A stretch of 64,000 nt of DNA from Parathielavia appendiculata (taxonomy: Eukaryota > Ascomycota > Sordariomycetes > Sordariales > Chaetomiaceae): positions 795,064 through 859,063 of the forward strand of contig NW_026944222.1 in assembly GCF_033297405.1 (NCBI RefSeq), in the 5' to 3' direction. A program made the translations under genes and the position numbers. The notes beneath the pieces are model-generated. The model was not told the DNA's origin and did not search any database. It saw nothing but the letters and a program-made list of their open reading frames with translations. Positions 62,445 to 64,000 of this stretch are shown here, piece after piece; the first letter of the stretch is position 1, and each line of letters begins with the position of its first letter.

Positions 62445-64000
62445 TCACTCCAAAAGCGTGAATATTGTGCTAGCATCGACCTGGATTTTTAGTTTTTTCT
62501 CGTTCTCCAGGGAACTCCATCGATTTGTGTAAAAGTCCTTGTCTGGGGCTGGGCGACGCATGTCGCCCGTGACTAATGCTGTGCCGAACACTCTTGCCTT
62601 CTTTTCAATGTACCCGTCCCCTGCACTTGTTGAAGTATCCCTGACCAAGAGGGCTCGCCTCGATGAGCGAACCCAGCAGACGAGGTCTCTAAGCTCAACG
62701 AGACCCGAGGCCACGCCCATCTTAGGCCAAGAGGGTTTGTCCCGGGTGTAACTCTTCGCCAGGTACAGCCGGGGCTGAACAGATGTCAAAGGTTTGTCTG
62801 CCCCTTGCTGTAGTGTATATGGAAACTGGATCGTGAGGTTGTTATTCCTTTTTTCAATTTGCTCGATGCACCCCCTAACGGTCTCTGATCGGTAGTCATT
62901 GCACTTCGCGGTTGACCAGAAGACGACAGAACTTGGCCTGTTAAAGCACATCTTCTCAACATCTGAATCATTGGACTCAAGGAGCGTGCTGACCAAGTTG
63001 TCGTACTCCTTGCGAGCCGGCCCCAGTTCGCCTGCTGGAAACAAGCGCTGGATGGCAGTGGACCACCCTGTAGTGCCGTGGGGGCTGGAAACGACCTCCC
63101 TGGCGGAAGGTCCAACGCCGAGGATACAGCCAAGTGGAATCGCATCGAGGTGAAAAACGAGAGCGCTGTCCGAGTCTTCGATAAGCTGAGTGGAGTCGAC
63201 CTGGTCCTCGTGCTCCTTCCCGGGCGAGATCCAACTCCAGGGCTCGCTGTGGTTTTCCATCAGAAGGCTCTTCACTAGAGCTCCGACCGGGAGGATTTGG
63301 GATTCCTCCTTGAACAGACCCCACATGTTCATAAACACCATGGTATCCTTCCACACTTCATACGGAGTCTTCTTGTAGTCCATCGGAAACTCTGCGGCGT
63401 CCGAGGCAAGCCCAACGAGCCCGTAGACTTTGTCTCTCACATCGGAGCATTTTGCTGCCTTATGATCCTCGAGAAGTCTCTTGAGGGTGTGAGAGTCGTT
63501 GTACTTTTCTTTGCGGAGCAGTCCGTCCAATCGTAGCGGCCCGGTGTTCCCATCTCCGTTGTGCATCGTGATCAGCTGAGCAAAACGCTCCCACGACAGC
63601 GTTTGAGTTCCGAAGCAGACCCGGAGCTTCCTCGCTCGGCCGATCTCCTGGATTATCCAGAGACGACCCCAGTAATCGTCCTTCTGCAAGCATCGAACCA
63701 TCTCCTGCTGAATTCTCTTGTCGCGCGAGGAGTCGTGTTCTTCTGGCTTCTTGTCCTCTTCAGACGTTGTCTCATTAGTCATCCTCTTTTCAAAGGTTTG
63801 GTAGCTGCTCCCCAACCAGACCACGACCGTGCCTGCTCTGAAGTAGATCTGACCCATGATCGGGAGCTGTCGGTTCCGCTCGGCCCTATTACTCTGGTTG
63901 ATGCAGATAGCGTCAATCCAGAACGGCGGTTGCGCGTTCCCGGACGCAACTTCGTTGCGGAGGAAGATGAGGGCATCCCGGAGGTTCTTTCGGACATGGA
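62445..64000 (-). CDS. HET-domain protein, N-terminus cut by the window edge
   Basis: The frame is open from the right edge to a stop at 62445 (at least 518 codons). HET-domain text: RKNLRDALIFLRNEVASGNA, PPFWIDAICINQSNRAERNR, QLPIMGQIYFRAGTVVVWLG, YWGRLWIIQEIGRARKLRVC, and DVRDKVYGLVGLASDAAE. This order is canonical for the long fungal HET proteins, in which a large C-terminal region of unknown role follows, as here (about 300 residues). No break is visible in the visible part, in contrast to the HET remnant at 31.3-32.2 kb. Its role would be in non-self recognition and cell death, possibly with partners elsewhere. Confidence 0.88.
   Translation of the reverse strand, partial: HVRKNLRDALIFLRNEVASGNAQPPFWIDAICINQSNRAERNRQLPIMGQIYFRAGTVVVWLGSSYQTFEKRMTNETTSEEDKKPEEHDSSRDKRIQQEMVRCLQKDDYWGRLWIIQEIGRARKLRVCFGTQTLSWERFAQLITMHNGDGNTGPLRLDGLLRKEKYNDSHTLKRLLEDHKAAKCSDVRDKVYGLVGLASDAAEFPMDYKKTPYEVWKDTMVFMNMWGLFKEESQILPVGALVKSLLMENHSEPWSWISPGKEHEDQVDSTQLIEDSDSALVFHLDAIPLGCILGVGPSAREVVSSPHGTTGWSTAIQRLFPAGELGPARKEYDNLVSTLLESNDSDVEKMCFNRPSSVVFWSTAKCNDYRSETVRGCIEQIEKRNNNLTIQFPYTLQQGADKPLTSVQPRLYLAKSYTRDKPSWPKMGVASGLVELRDLVCWVRSSRRALLVRDTSTSAGDGYIEKKARVFGTALVTGDMRRPAPDKDFYTNRWSSLENEKKLKIQVDASTIFTLLE

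Overview
This is a nuclear window from a filamentous ascomycete, most likely a Sordariomycete. The signs are genes with short introns (about 40-150 bp, GT-AG, CTRAC-like branch points), an AA9 lytic polysaccharide monooxygenase, fungal HET-domain genes, a TAM-family (LaeA-like) methyltransferase, an Hce2/Ecp2-type effector domain and a Tad1-like LINE. Genic GC is high. Several pseudogenes carry CAA/CAG-to-stop or TGG-to-stop changes that would fit old repeat-induced point mutation. I saw no tRNA, rRNA or CRISPR.

Layout. 1-449: edge-truncated pogo/Fot1-like transposase; a decayed relative in the same orientation lies at 61.6-62.1 kb. 1.5-5.6 kb: a phospholipase D-like gene and the AA9 LPMO. 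6.7-9.3 kb: two broken minus-strand genes (CorA-like membrane protein; GPI-anchored cupredoxin). 10.9-13.1 kb: ESF1, a conserved rRNA-processing gene. 13.4-15.5 kb: three small putative membrane-protein genes. 16.8-19.0 kb: a tandem pair of IFI6/IFI27-like genes with a foldback palindrome just after the first. 19.6-20.6 kb: SAM methyltransferase. 21.1-24.4 kb: a DUF3435-type tyrosine recombinase with zinc fingers (crypton/Starship-captain superfamily) whose 3' end carries an antisense LINE fragment. 24.7-26.7 kb: a 23-bp minisatellite with an assembly gap, a 120-bp structured mobile element and a HET gene. 27.1-30.8 kb: DUF7136 and Hce2 secreted-protein genes, and a FAR1-type DNA-binding protein.

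31.3-41 kb is strongly disturbed: a HET pseudogene, a Tad1-like LINE that itself contains a second copy of the structured element, and a large cytochrome-b5-repeat gene broken by a hAT element (with a 595-bp N gap) and by frameshifts. 41.3-44.3 kb: TAM methyltransferase plus FAD monooxygenase on the same strand, like part of a secondary-metabolism locus. 47.6-49.1 kb: CTD-kinase cyclin. 49.8-50.7 kb: NmrA-like pseudogene. 51.4-54.7 kb: HAD-like protein and, divergently, a sedoheptulose-bisphosphatase-like enzyme. 55.8-57.6 kb: F-box-like remnants. 58.7-61.6 kb: two abutting LINE pieces and a PEBP pseudogene. 62.4 kb to the right edge: a HET gene cut by the window.

The most notable signal is a 115-120 bp element present twice (25427-25546 and 32525-32639). 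Both copies have near-palindromic ends, 5-bp target duplications and the same set of internal stems, kept by compensatory changes. It could be a structured miniature transposon or a tiny solo LTR.
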